Below, piece after piece: positions 37,106 to 47,308 of a DNA stretch of 64,000 bases. Positions within the stretch are counted from its first letter, which is position 1. The number at the start of each line of letters is the position of its first letter. The notes below the pieces were generated by a model. That model did no database searches, was not told where the DNA came from, and was given only the letters and a program-made list of their open reading frames with translations. Made by a program: the position numbers and the translations under genes. This stretch comes from Arabidopsis thaliana (lineage: Eukaryota; Streptophyta; Magnoliopsida; Brassicales; Brassicaceae), in the NCBI RefSeq assembly GCF_000001735.4, contig NC_003076.8, positions 1,798,001 to 1,862,000 of the forward strand, given 5' to 3'.

Positions 37106-38722
37106 ATGGAGTCATCAACTACAACATCGTATTCAGTTGTGTCGGAGCTAGAAGGAACACTACTGAAAAACCCAAAACCCTTCGCCTACTTCATGCTCGT
37201 AGCTTTCGAGGCTTCAGGACTAATCCGTTTTGCGACCTTGCTGTTTCTCTGGCCTATCATAGCACTCCTTGACGTTTTGGGCTACAGAAACGGTAGCCTT
37301 AAGTTAATGATCTTCGTCGCAACGGCCGGTTTGCACGAATCAGAGATTGAATCAGTGGCTCGAGCGGTTCTTCCCAAATTCTTCATGGACGATATCAGCA
37401 TGGACGCTTGGAGGGCGTTTGGTTCGTGCGATAAGAGAGTCGTTGTGACAAGAATGCCACGAGTTATGGTGGAGAGATTCGCTAAGGATCATCTTAGCGC
37501 CGATGAGGTCATCGGTACAGAGATTGTCGTAAACCGTTTCGGTTATGCTACCGGTTTGATTCAGGAAACCAATGTGGACCAATCTGTTTTCAACAGTGTG
37601 GCTAACTTGTTTGTGGATCGGAGACCTCAACTAGGTCTAGGACGACATATTATCTCGGATTCTCCAACTTTCCTATCTTTATGTGAGGTAAGTACTAAAG
37701 ACAACATAACGTTAGGAATTCTTTTAGGTTGTTTTATAATTTATGAAAGCGTTACTATCATTTTTCTAATCTGAATGATTGCATATGTTATGTACATGTA
37801 GGAGCAAGTTCATGCACCAGTTCCATCGAACTACAACGGTCATAACCAGCGGCTACATGTGCAGCCGTTACCAGTTATCTTCCACGATGGACGACTTGTG
37901 AAGCTACCAACACCAGCCACCGCACTCATCATCCTTCTTTGGATCCCCTTTGGAATAATTCTAGCCATGATTCGGATATTCGTTGGGTTCTTACTTCCAT
38001 TATGGGCCATACCTTACGTCTCACGGATATTCAACACTCGATTCATCGTAAAAGGAAAGCCTCCGGCACAAGCAACCACCGGAAACCCAGGCGTACTATT
38101 CGTATGCACTCATAGAACTCTAATGGATCCGGTCGTATTATCCTATGTGCTCGGACGTAGCATTCCAGCTGTTACCTACTCTATTTCTCGTTTATCCGAG
38201 ATCCTATCTCCGATTCCAACCTTTAGGTTAACTAGAATTCGAGATGTAGATGCGGAGATGATCAAGAAAGAACTGTCTAATGGGGACTTAGTGGTATATC
38301 CCGAGGGAACCACTTGTCGCGAGCCGTTTTTGCTGAGATTTAGCGCGCTTTTCGCAGAATTAACCGACAATATTGTGCCCGTGGCAATGAACTACAGAGT
38401 TGGATTCTTTCATGCGACTACCGCTAGAGGCTGGAAAGGTTTGGACCCGATCTTCTTTTTCATGAACCCGAGACCGGTTTATGAGGTGACGTTCTTGAAC
38501 CAGCTCGAGGTGGAGGCGACGTGTTCGTCAGGGAAGAGCCCTTATGACGTGGCTAACTATGTACAGAGAATCTTGGCAGCTACGTTAGGCTTTGAGTGTA
38601 CTAACTTTACGAGGAAGGATAAGTATAGAGTTCTCGCAGGGAACGACGGAACCGTGTCGTATTTGTCGTTTCTCGATCAAGTCAAGAAGGTCGTCACCAC
38701 TTTCAAACCTTTTTTGCATTAA
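37106..38722 (+). CDS. GPAT7: Glycerol-3-phosphate sn-2-acyltransferase 7
   Basis: Two exons, 37106-37687 and 37802-38722; 500 aa plus TAA. Land-plant GPATs of this clade acylate glycerol-3-phosphate at sn-2, feeding cutin and suberin synthesis, from the ER membrane. The N-terminal HAD-like region has [14 protein letters not shown] where GPAT4/6/8 have a phosphatase DxDxT motif, so the catalytic Asp residues are missing and the product should be lysophosphatidic acid rather than monoacylglycerol. Hydrophobic segments follow ([40 protein letters not shown]). Acyltransferase block I is [14 protein letters not shown] (H-x4-D) and block III is [17 protein letters not shown]. Close to GPAT5; probably At5g06090. 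Confidence 0.95.
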
Positions 38723-40554
38723 TTTACAAGTTATTTTGATAATTATATACTCTAAATTACGCGATCACTGATTGCTTAAGTTTTCATTTTTAAAGATTTT
38801 TTTGTTGAAAGTATATTATGACTACGGTTTTGTGTTTTTTTTTTCCTTACTTTATAAATTGTCGAATGTAATCGCAAGTATATTAACCTTTTTGTTAAAA
38901 GTTGAAATTAAATACATGACAACGTTTTTACATATCTTTCAAAAGAGAGCCCAATAGAATAATTTCCTTGGGACATTTTCGCTTTATGAAAATACGTTGA
39001 CAAAATTGTCCAAATATTCTATATATCTAACTACTTGTTAGTTAAATTTGGTTATGTTTAATTTACATCACATCTTAAAAGAATGTATAGAATTGTTTTC
39101 AATCATACAAACTAAGGGTGAGAAAAATAATGGTTGGTAATGCACAGACGATTAATAGTTTGGTGGTGGTAGCTAAGAAATTGATTAAGGAAACTTGAGC
39201 TGCAAATATCATCTTATAACTTTTTTGATCAAATAATAGTTAATTGCGTATTTGGTTGGATGATGACAATCTCTTTGACCGCCAAATTTTTAGCTGCCGC
39301 CTTCCCGTTAGAGTTGGCCAACTTTTAGATTCGCCACATTAACAAAATAGTTAATAGTACATGCTTCAGAAAACAGTTAACATTATAAAATTTTCTAGAT
39401 TAATTAGGTTAATAATACTAAAGAAAAATGTTTTATTTGTTTGTTTTATTCTTAAGAAGAAGAAACGTAATGGGCTTTAGTATCTCTAACTTGAATTCTG
39501 TTGTGGGCTTTTCTTTAGGATCAGAAGTAGGTTTCGTAAGCCTAGTGTTGTCCTTATACGGGAATATACATACGTATAAACATACGACACAACATGAAAT
39601 GAGATAAAGAGAGTGACCAAAAAAGGCTGCAAAAAGGTGACCAATTCAACTCTATTTCTTTCTTACAAGTTACAACTCTTTCAAATCAATTATTCAATCT
39701 CACTCTTTTACTATCTGAATGCATTTCAGTTAATAAACCAAAAGGATTGTCTTCATAAGCTGCTTTTATTTTTGCTTAAGCTTTGATTTAGTAAAAACTC
39801 TGATTAATTTTTAGTAACATAATTACAATGCTAATAACAATAATAAAATAGTTAATTTTCACAAGTTATCGTATTATAATATATTTAAGAAAACGTTTTA
39901 GAAAAAGAAAAATGGGATAGAAAGTAGAAAAGAGTAAAAGGAAGAGAAAGAGCTAAGCTTCTCTCCCTCCTTCCATTTCCACTCGATGTTCAGCTGCCCA
40001 AGCTAAGCTCGGATCTCTATCCAGCTTTGGTATTTTCCTTAGCCTTGAGCTTCTCTCCGCGTAAATATAATTTTTTGTTTCTAGATTATCTTTCCGTTTC
40101 TATCTCGAATTGCTGCTTTTCATGGATCTATGATTGATTAGTCCTTAGGATCTTTAAAAACTTTCAATTTCAGCTTAGATTTCAAATCAGGTTTTCTGTT
40201 TTTTCATATTCATAATCTGATAGTATCTTCTTTGTGCGTTCTGATCTATTTCAGCTGATCTTTATCTGCGCTTTCGATTGATGTTTGCATCAGCTTTGTT
40301 GTTGATCTTCTTCGTAATAGACTACTAATCTTCTCAATCTAATTTTTATTCTCTGTTGGTTTTCAGGTATCCAGCGTCTGACAGTTCTGGATTTTGTTTT
40401 TTTTTTCTTTCCTTATTTAGGGTTTGTTTTCCTCTTTCGTCTCTTTTAATTCTTTATGACTATGAACTTTCTTTATTTCAAGCTGAAGTTTTTGGTGTTT
40501 AGGTGGGAGCTTGATGTCTAAATTGTTACTGTCAGTGGTTTAATTAGAAAAGAG
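38723..40554. other. GPAT7 3' region and MYB33 promoter and leader
   Basis: About 1.8 kb. From roughly 39950 the sequence becomes CT-rich (GCTTCTCTCCCTCCTTCC), typical of a long 5' UTR. A leader intron is likely: a donor-like CGC|GTAAAT near 40060 and acceptor candidates at about 40367 (TTTTCAG) and 40502 (TGTTTAG). No other gene is seen. Confidence 0.5.
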
Positions 40555-42386
40555 ATGAGTTACACGAGCACTGACAGTGACCATAATGAGTCACCAGCTG
40601 CTGATGATAATGGAAGTGACTGCAGAAGTAGATGGGATGGTCATGCTCTCAAGAAAGGCCCTTGGAGTTCAGCTGAAGATGATATTCTTATTGACTATGT
40701 GAATAAGCATGGTGAGGGTAACTGGAATGCTGTGCAGAAACACACCAGCTTGTTTCGTTGTGGTAAAAGCTGTCGTCTAAGATGGGCTAATCATCTGAGG
40801 CCAAATTTGAAGAAAGGAGCTTTTAGTCAAGAAGAAGAACAGCTTATCGTTGAATTGCATGCCAAGATGGGTAATAGATGGGCACGTATGGCTGCACATG
40901 TAAGTGTTTTGTTTCTGATAAGGATATGGTTCCTTTTGTAAAAGTGTGTTTCGAGACTAATTTCATAGAGTTTTTGTTTGCTCCAGTTGCCTGGCCGAAC
41001 GGATAATGAGATAAAGAATTATTGGAACACTCGTATCAAGAGGCGACAACGAGCTGGTTTGCCACTTTATCCTCCTGAGATGCATGTTGAGGCACTTGAG
41101 TGGAGTCAAGAGTATGCCAAGAGTAGAGTTATGGGAGAAGATAGAAGACATCAAGATTTCTTGCAGCTGGGGAGTTGTGAATCTAATGTCTTCTTTGATA
41201 CTCTTAATTTTACCGACATGGTACCTGGTACTTTTGATCTAGCAGATATGACTGCCTACAAAAATATGGGTAACTGTGCAAGTTCTCCTCGATATGAAAA
41301 CTTCATGACACCAACAATCCCCTCCTCGAAGCGACTTTGGGAATCTGAGTTGTTGTATCCTGGGTGTAGCAGTACCATAAAGCAAGAATTCTCGTCGCCT
41401 GAACAATTCCGGAACACATCTCCACAAACGATTTCCAAAACTTGCAGCTTCTCAGTTCCTTGTGATGTTGAGCATCCTCTCTATGGAAACCGACATTCAC
41501 CTGTTATGATTCCAGATAGCCATACCCCTACGGATGGCATTGTTCCTTATTCTAAGCCCTTATATGGGGCAGTGAAGCTGGAGCTCCCTTCATTCCAATA
41601 TTCAGAAACAACATTTGACCAGTGGAAGAAATCGTCATCTCCTCCACACTCTGATCTCCTTGATCCCTTTGATACTTACATTCAGTCTCCACCACCACCA
41701 ACGGGGGGAGAAGAGTCAGATTTATATTCAAATTTTGATACTGGTCTGCTCGATATGTTGCTTCTGGAAGCCAAGATCAGAAATAATAGTACAAAGAACA
41801 ATTTGTACAGGAGCTGCGCTTCAACTATTCCATCAGCTGATCTTGGCCAGGTTACTGTATCCCAAACTAAATCCGAGGAGTTTGACAATTCCCTTAAGAG
41901 CTTCTTGGTTCATTCCGAAATGTCCACACAAAATGCAGATGAAACTCCACCAAGTGAGTTACTATTCACCTTACCATCACTTGAAATAGTTTGTTGAAGA
42001 TTTCATCTTTTTCCCTAGAATTCTATTTGGTATCCTGATTTTACTTTTTGAGAATCATCACTTGCATTAATTTGTTTCTTATAGCCGAGATTTTGAGCTG
42101 ATCAAGAACTCACCTAAACTTAAAAAATTATGCAGGGCAGAGAGAAAAAAAGCGGAAACCTCTCTTGGATATAACAAGGCCTGACGTTTTGCTTGCATCG
42201 AGCTGGCTTGACCATGGTTTAGGGATTGTGAAAGAGACAGGTAGCATGAGCGACGCACTCGCGGTTCTCCTTGGCGATGACATAGGAAATGACTATATGA
42301 ATATGAGTGTTGGGGCATCCTCAGGAGTTGGGTCTTGTTCTTGGAGCAACATGCCACCTGTCTGTCAAATGACAGAACTACCCTAA
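40555..42386 (+). CDS. MYB33: R2R3-MYB transcription factor MYB33 (GAMYB-like)
   Basis: Three coding exons, 40555-40899, 40987-41953 and 42136-42386; 520 aa plus TAA. Residues about 33-135 are two MYB repeats (KKGPWSSAEDDILIDYV, SCRLRWANHLRPNLKKGAFS, NEIKNYWNTRIKRRQRAGLP), the GAMYB type. The C-terminal region holds GAMYB boxes and the miR159 complementary site. MYB33 acts in the nucleus downstream of gibberellin, with MYB65, in anther tapetum development and aleurone programmed cell death, and is silenced by miR159 in vegetative tissue. If the second intron is retained the frame runs into TGA at 41995-41997, giving a shorter C-terminus. Probably At5g06100. Confidence 0.96.
41579..41599 (+). 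promoter_or_regulatory. miR159 target site in MYB33
   Basis: The 21 nt begin TGGAGCTCCC and end TTCATTCCAAT, the known GAMYB-family site complementary to miR159. It lies within coding exon 2 and encodes ELPSFQ. Cleavage is expected between bases pairing with miRNA positions 10 and 11. Confidence 0.93.
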
Positions 42387-43008
42387 CGAGCCCGGGAAAT
42401 CCTCCACTCCATTGGTGGTGTGGATTGGATTAGAGCCGTTCAGAATCTGTCAGTTCTCACTTCTCATGGTCATGGACTAGCAACTGCCAATGCAAGAACA
42501 ATATCTTTTCTTTGAGCCTTTTGATCACAGCCGATACTTTGTTGGCTTCTGTACCAATAACCCATAATGACGATTCATCAGGAGGATGAAGTGGTTGATT
42601 TTGTAGAACTGGCTTCTTTAAGGACTATGGTATACATACAGACAGTTGATTTGATTCAATGTTAAACAGAGAATTGTTTCTTTTAATATATTTCTCTTTG
42701 GATTAAGTTTGATTTCGCTTTGGTTTATCAACGACTCCCTTCGGCTATTCGTTTGTAGACTAGATAGAAAAATGAAAACAAGATAACACCAGACGATCAA
42801 AAAATTAAATAAAGACAGAGAGCATAAATAAAATTAGAACAAAATAGATAAATAAGAATAGATTCGGTTGTCAAAAACTCTATGTAGAATAAGAGCAGCA
42901 TGATGATGTATACGAATTACGAAAATATGAATTGTAGCAAAAATTGAGTCCACGCTCATCTCTGTCAAAACAAAATCTCAAAGCGTGCAGCTCGAGGAAT
43001 CGGATAGG
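42387..43008. other. Convergent 3' region, MYB33 and the ZRF1-like gene
   Basis: 622 bp between facing stop codons, with both 3' UTRs. No gene or distinct repeat seen. Confidence 0.5.
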
Positions 43009-45000
43009 TTAGGCTGTGGGTTTCTTGGTTCTGATGACGTCCTTAAGATCAGCAAACTTCTTCTTGCATTGATTCATCGTTTTCCCTGGAACAGCTGTTG
43101 CTACTCTCTCCCATCTTTGGTTTGTCTCCTTTGGGAACGTCTTCAAAGCCTGTACCAGAGCTCTTTCTTGCACAGCAGACCAACCGTCTGGGTCTGAACC
43201 AGATGCTGCTGCTGGTTCAGAGTTGCCGTTACTGTTGTTGTTCTCTTTGGTCTTACCGTTCTGTTCTGCGGTCTCTGTTTTGGTTGAGTTGTTGTCTTCA
43301 TGAGCTTTGGTCGGTATAATTGGTTCTCCGAGTTCCTCTCGTGTAGAGAGAGGAGAGTTGATTGAAGCGGCAGGTTTCCTATTCTCCAGAAAAGAGTCAA
43401 AAGCTTTAGCTGAGTCGGGTTTCTGGAGAAGTACTGTTTTAGTAGCCTTGAGAATTTCCTCCACAGATCTTCCTGTACCAATGTACTCTGATATGACTTC
43501 CCATCTCTGAGATGTTCCTTTTGGGAACTTGGTTGTTCCTTTTCTCAGCATGTCAATCTCTTCCTTGCTCCAAGGTTTCTCTTTCTTCTCATGAGTAGCA
43601 GTATCCACTTTGGCTTCTACATGACCATTGGCTTCTACATGACCATTGGCTTCTATATGACCATTCTGCTTAACAGCTACTTGAACTTCTTCTTCTTCAA
43701 TCTCTATTTTATCATCATCAATGTTGCTCCCATTCTTGATCACCTTTGCCAAAGCCATCCCTTCCTTGTTTTCCATCTTGTCACACAGTTTCCGCAACTG
43801 CTCGGTGTTAAGTGACATGCATAGATCTTCCACATGTTCATCAGATATGCCAAGCAGACGCTGGGACAGAACAGGGGCGGAGAGAACTCTGAGCCGACTT
43901 CGTTCTTTGCGCAGAAGCTTCTTCTCTCTTTCCTTGGCTCTCTTGTGCAGCTGAGCAGCCTCTGCCGCACGTTTTGCTTCTTCTTCTTTTCGCCTTTTCT
44001 CTTCTTCAATAGCTGCAGCAGCAGCTTCTTCCTGCTGCCTCTTGGCCATAACTTTTGCTTCTTTCTTCTGCAGCTTCTTAGCCTTTTCGTCATCCTTTCT
44101 TTTCTGTATTCTTATGTCTTTTTTATATGCGTTGTCCACAAGAGTCCTAATCCGAGCATATTCCTCCTTTCTAGCCTTCTGAGTTTTTCTTGCATTCTCT
44201 CTCTCCATCCACCTCTTTTCCTCGCGGGATTCAGCTTGCTCGATATCATGCTCCTCTTCTTCAGGAAACTCTCTCCAGCTTTTAAAAGTGTACCAAGTAC
44301 TGTAGAACCTATCAACCTCTTTAAGTGGTGTATTTTCATCTCCCAAATCTGGTAAAGGCGAATTTGACCACCTTGCGTTTCTCTTAAATGCTGGACCAAA
44401 AACCTTGAAGAAGTCTTGGGGAGCACAATCAGTTGGGACTTTGTCATCAAACTCATCTGTAGAGTCAAATATTCTTCTTTTTGTTGAGTCCATCAAAACC
44501 TCATAAGCTTCTTGAATCAACTTGAAGTGAGATTCTATCTCATCCTTTTTGGCTTGTTTTGCTTCTTCTGTCTCCTCAAGAAGAAGTAGAGTAGCCAGTT
44601 TATCAGGGTGATGCTTCAGTGCAGCATCGCGATAACTTTTTCTGATCTGATCATCTGTTGCAAGATATCTTAAATTGCCCAAACCCAACAACGCATAGTG
44701 ATCATGTTGTAGCTTCCCCGACTTCTTCTTTCCTTTGATGTTATGGGAGTCATAGGAAGGAATATATTCACCATCCTTCTCCTTAGGGACCTTCTTATCG
44801 GTATCTTCGTTCTTGCTTGTGGCTTCCTTAGCACAACCACGCAGTTTGAGAGCAGCAGAATGGAAGGCATGACCCGCAGGTTCACGGTTTAAAGCCTTCA
44901 CAGGATGACAATTGGAAGAAGCATAGAGCGCTTGTCCATCCTTAAGCTCACTGGAGTATGTAAGTAGCTTAATAGCAGAGTTAATTCCCCAACTCTGCAT
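43009..45000 (-). CDS. ZRF1B: ZRF1-type DnaJ/SANT protein (GlsA homologue)
   Basis: Single coding exon, 663 aa. A J-domain starts near residue 100 (HYALLGLGN...IRKSYRDAALKHHPDK, HPD about 131-133). A long charged coiled-coil follows, with ARKTQKARKEEYARI and many E/K runs, about residues 255-375, then two SANT/Myb domains (KPWSKEEIDMLRKGTTKFP about 488-540; DGWSAVQERALVQALKTFP about 605-655). ZRF1 proteins bind ubiquitinated H2A and also act as ribosome-associated J-proteins; Volvox GlsA acts in asymmetric division. Three tandem 18-bp repeats encode EANGHV copies. There is a leader intron upstream of the ATG, which sits in a splice-acceptor-like ATGCAG context. Probably At5g06110. Confidence 0.92.
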   Translation of the reverse strand: MQSWGINSAIKLLTYSSELKDGQALYASSNCHPVKALNREPAGHAFHSAALKLRGCAKEATSKNEDTDKKVPKEKDGEYIPSYDSHNIKGKKKSGKLQHDHYALLGLGNLRYLATDDQIRKSYRDAALKHHPDKLATLLLLEETEEAKQAKKDEIESHFKLIQEAYEVLMDSTKRRIFDSTDEFDDKVPTDCAPQDFFKVFGPAFKRNARWSNSPLPDLGDENTPLKEVDRFYSTWYTFKSWREFPEEEEHDIEQAESREEKRWMERENARKTQKARKEEYARIRTLVDNAYKKDIRIQKRKDDEKAKKLQKKEAKVMAKRQQEEAAAAAIEEEKRRKEEEAKRAAEAAQLHKRAKEREKKLLRKERSRLRVLSAPVLSQRLLGISDEHVEDLCMSLNTEQLRKLCDKMENKEGMALAKVIKNGSNIDDDKIEIEEEEVQVAVKQNGHIEANGHVEANGHVEAKVDTATHEKKEKPWSKEEIDMLRKGTTKFPKGTSQRWEVISEYIGTGRSVEEILKATKTVLLQKPDSAKAFDSFLENRKPAASINSPLSTREELGEPIIPTKAHEDNNSTKTETAEQNGKTKENNNSNGNSEPAAASGSDPDGWSAVQERALVQALKTFPKETNQRWERVATAVPGKTMNQCKKKFADLKDVIRTKKPTA
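43612..43665 (-). repeat. Three 18-bp tandem repeats in the ZRF1-like coding sequence
   Basis: GGCTTCTACATGACCATT occurs three times in a row (one T/C change in the last). On the coding strand this gives NGHIEANGHVEANGHVEA, in frame, in the acidic linker before the SANT domains. Confidence 0.9.
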
Positions 45001-47308
45001 GATGAAATATGTGTCAGAGCTTCAAGTCCACCTTGCTTCAAAAGTGATCACCAACGTTTATTCCTGTAACAAAGAATCAAAGTACAGTTATATACAGAAG
45101 CAGGTATATTTCCATAGAAATATTGACAGGATACAGAAACTACAGATAAACTTATATGAAGATAGAAACTTTTTTACTTTAGATCCACAACCCCAGGATA
45201 TTTCAAAACGACTGTCTTTGATTAGAATAAGGGACAAAGTAGTTAGATGCACAACAGAACGAAGCAATCAAAACCAAGAGAACAGTGTCACAAATCCAAA
45301 TAATCCACAAGACCTAAAGGCATTCACAAAAGCCTTATAAGAAACCAGAAGCAGTAAATACGTATTACAACATCCTCTCTGAAACTTGTCAACGGAGGTT
45401 GAAACAGAAGCGAGTCAACAAACAATCAATAACTCAATACATAGCTCCTAAACCCTAGTTATAGTTACCCTACTTAAAATCATCAACACAAACAATAAAC
45501 ATAGAAACCCTAAGATTTCGTCTTTTAGGGTTTACCTCTTCAAGAAAAAATAGATACAAAGTCAGATTTTTTAAAGCGATCTCAACAAAATCGACCCAAC
45601 TCAGAAAAGAAAAACAACTTTTCTCACCAGAAAGTGAGCTTGCCTTTGCCTAGATTAGCCTGCCGTAAGTTTCTCCTAAGAAGTTATCGCAGTCCAAAAG
45701 AGACGACGAAAACGAGAAGAGTTCAATAAGTTCAGGAGGAAACGGCGGCGGCAGCGCAAAGAAGAGGAAGAGAAGGAGAAATAGAGAGAGACAAAGCAGT
45801 TTGCTTAAAAGTGGGAAGTATCCTAAACCTGTTTGACACACTCTTTTCGATTTTATACTATTCAACACAACCAAGCCCTTATTTCTTTTTAAGCCCATTT
45901 TACGTATGGTCCTAGGACCATTAAATTAGGCCCATATTGAAACATCTCTCGAGCCAGAGAGAGAGAGAGGTGAGGGAGCATCTGAACCAAAAAAAGAAGT
46001 TAATATAATCGGTGAATTCTCTTCTTCGGCGTTATAAACGCTGTCATCGCCTGATCAGACTGCACGTCTCTTAATCTTCTTCTTCTGCTTCGTTGTAACC
46101 ATCGACGCTTCGCTTGATCGAGATTTAGTTCGCCGGAAAACTTCACCGAACAACAAATCTGATTAACTACCAGCTCAATCTCTGGTAAGCCAAACTTTAG
46201 TTTCTCACATCGTTTGCTTTTTCCGAGTTTTTCTCTTGCTCGATGGTTTGTTCTTCTTAATGTTGTGATTCGTGAAGTTGTGAAGATCGATGATAAATCT
46301 TCTTCGTGTTTGTTTGCGCCAAATGATTAGGATATTATTGAAATACGAAATCTAGGTTTTCTATGTGTTCATTTCTCCTTACTGTTTCCGTTTTCTGTGC
46401 TCAAGTGGTTATGATTATCCTTGCACAGTATCGAATGGTTACCACTGCTATTGTCTACATACTTCGTTTATTGTTTCATCAACACATTTTTCATTGCGCT
46501 TTCATAAAATCAGATAGGATTTAGCTGTGGCGGAATGATACTGTAAAGTCTGAGCTTAATATCGTCTAAGAGTTTTGTTTCTCTTCCATTTCTGCTGTAA
46601 TTAGCTTATATAGCAGCATTTTGATAATGTGTGGTCTCACTTAGAGTTGTGTGTCAGTCCGGCGTTTTGTATGACTAGTATGAGTATTTACATGGGTGGT
46701 TTGGCAACTGAATTTTGATTTTTGGCCTTTAAACAGAAATCAACCCGAGTACTGAGCTGGAGTAAGGTGATAGACAGCTTGAATACATTTTCCATCATGC
46801 AGAGTTAGGAACTTATCTCTGCCAGTAGGCTTTTACATATTTTTCTAATACTATTTGTGTACCTTCTCTCTCTTGCGCTTCTTTGTAGTATGAGATCTAC
46901 ATGATATTTACCGCTAGCTCACTTGTGTTGTCTGTGTTAACTCATACTGCACTTTTGTCATTGTTAATGTTGTTCCATCTCTGTTTGGATCTTGGTGTTT
47001 CAGTTTTCTTAAGAATGGTTGGTTGCGTTTACTGTGGAAATGTATCATTTGTTTTTTTTCTCCTGCAACCTGTTTGCCTTATTGTGATATTAAATTTCCA
47101 ATCCAATTCTAGATATTTTGATTGAAACAGTGAAGGCTCTCTGGAAAATATTATTGTAATGATTCATTCATGTCTTTTGTTGCCACTTAACAGTTCTTAA
47201 ATCAGAATACTTTGTAATATAATTGTAATCTTGTCAAAATATTCTTGTTAAAACGGTAGTGGTATCTATGGTTTTCTACCTTTTTGGTCAGATTCTGCTT
47301 TGTTACCA
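45001..47308. promoter_or_regulatory. Divergent promoters and leader introns, ZRF1-like / exportin 7
   Basis: ZRF1-like side: telo-box-type motifs near 45451 (AAACCCTAG), 45507 (GAAACCCTAA) and 45525 (TTTAGGGTTTA), and a probable leader intron with donor CTG|GTGAGAAAA near 45628. Exportin side: leader exon up to about 46183 ending CTCTG|GTAAGCC, and acceptor TTGGTCAG at about 47290 just before the ATG, so at least one leader intron of up to 1.1 kb. Between them are GGCCCA near 45938, a GA run near 45955-45968 and the palindrome TGGTCCTAGGACCA. Confidence 0.5.
45907..45920. promoter_or_regulatory. 14-bp perfect palindrome in the divergent promoter
   Basis: TGGTCCTAGGACCA is its own reverse complement and lies between the two leaders, near a GGCCCA element. 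It could bind a dimeric factor; TGGNCC-like motifs are bound by TCP proteins, but this is speculation. Confidence 0.4.

Noticed and set aside
40081-40140. Short upstream reading frames in the MYB33 leader
   Set aside because: They probably fall in a leader intron, and the transcript structure cannot be settled from the sequence alone.
43834-44355. 173-codon plus-strand open frame
   Set aside because: It is antisense to the ZRF1-like gene and encodes a Phe/Ser/Leu-rich product expected from the reverse complement of Lys/Glu-rich coding sequence.
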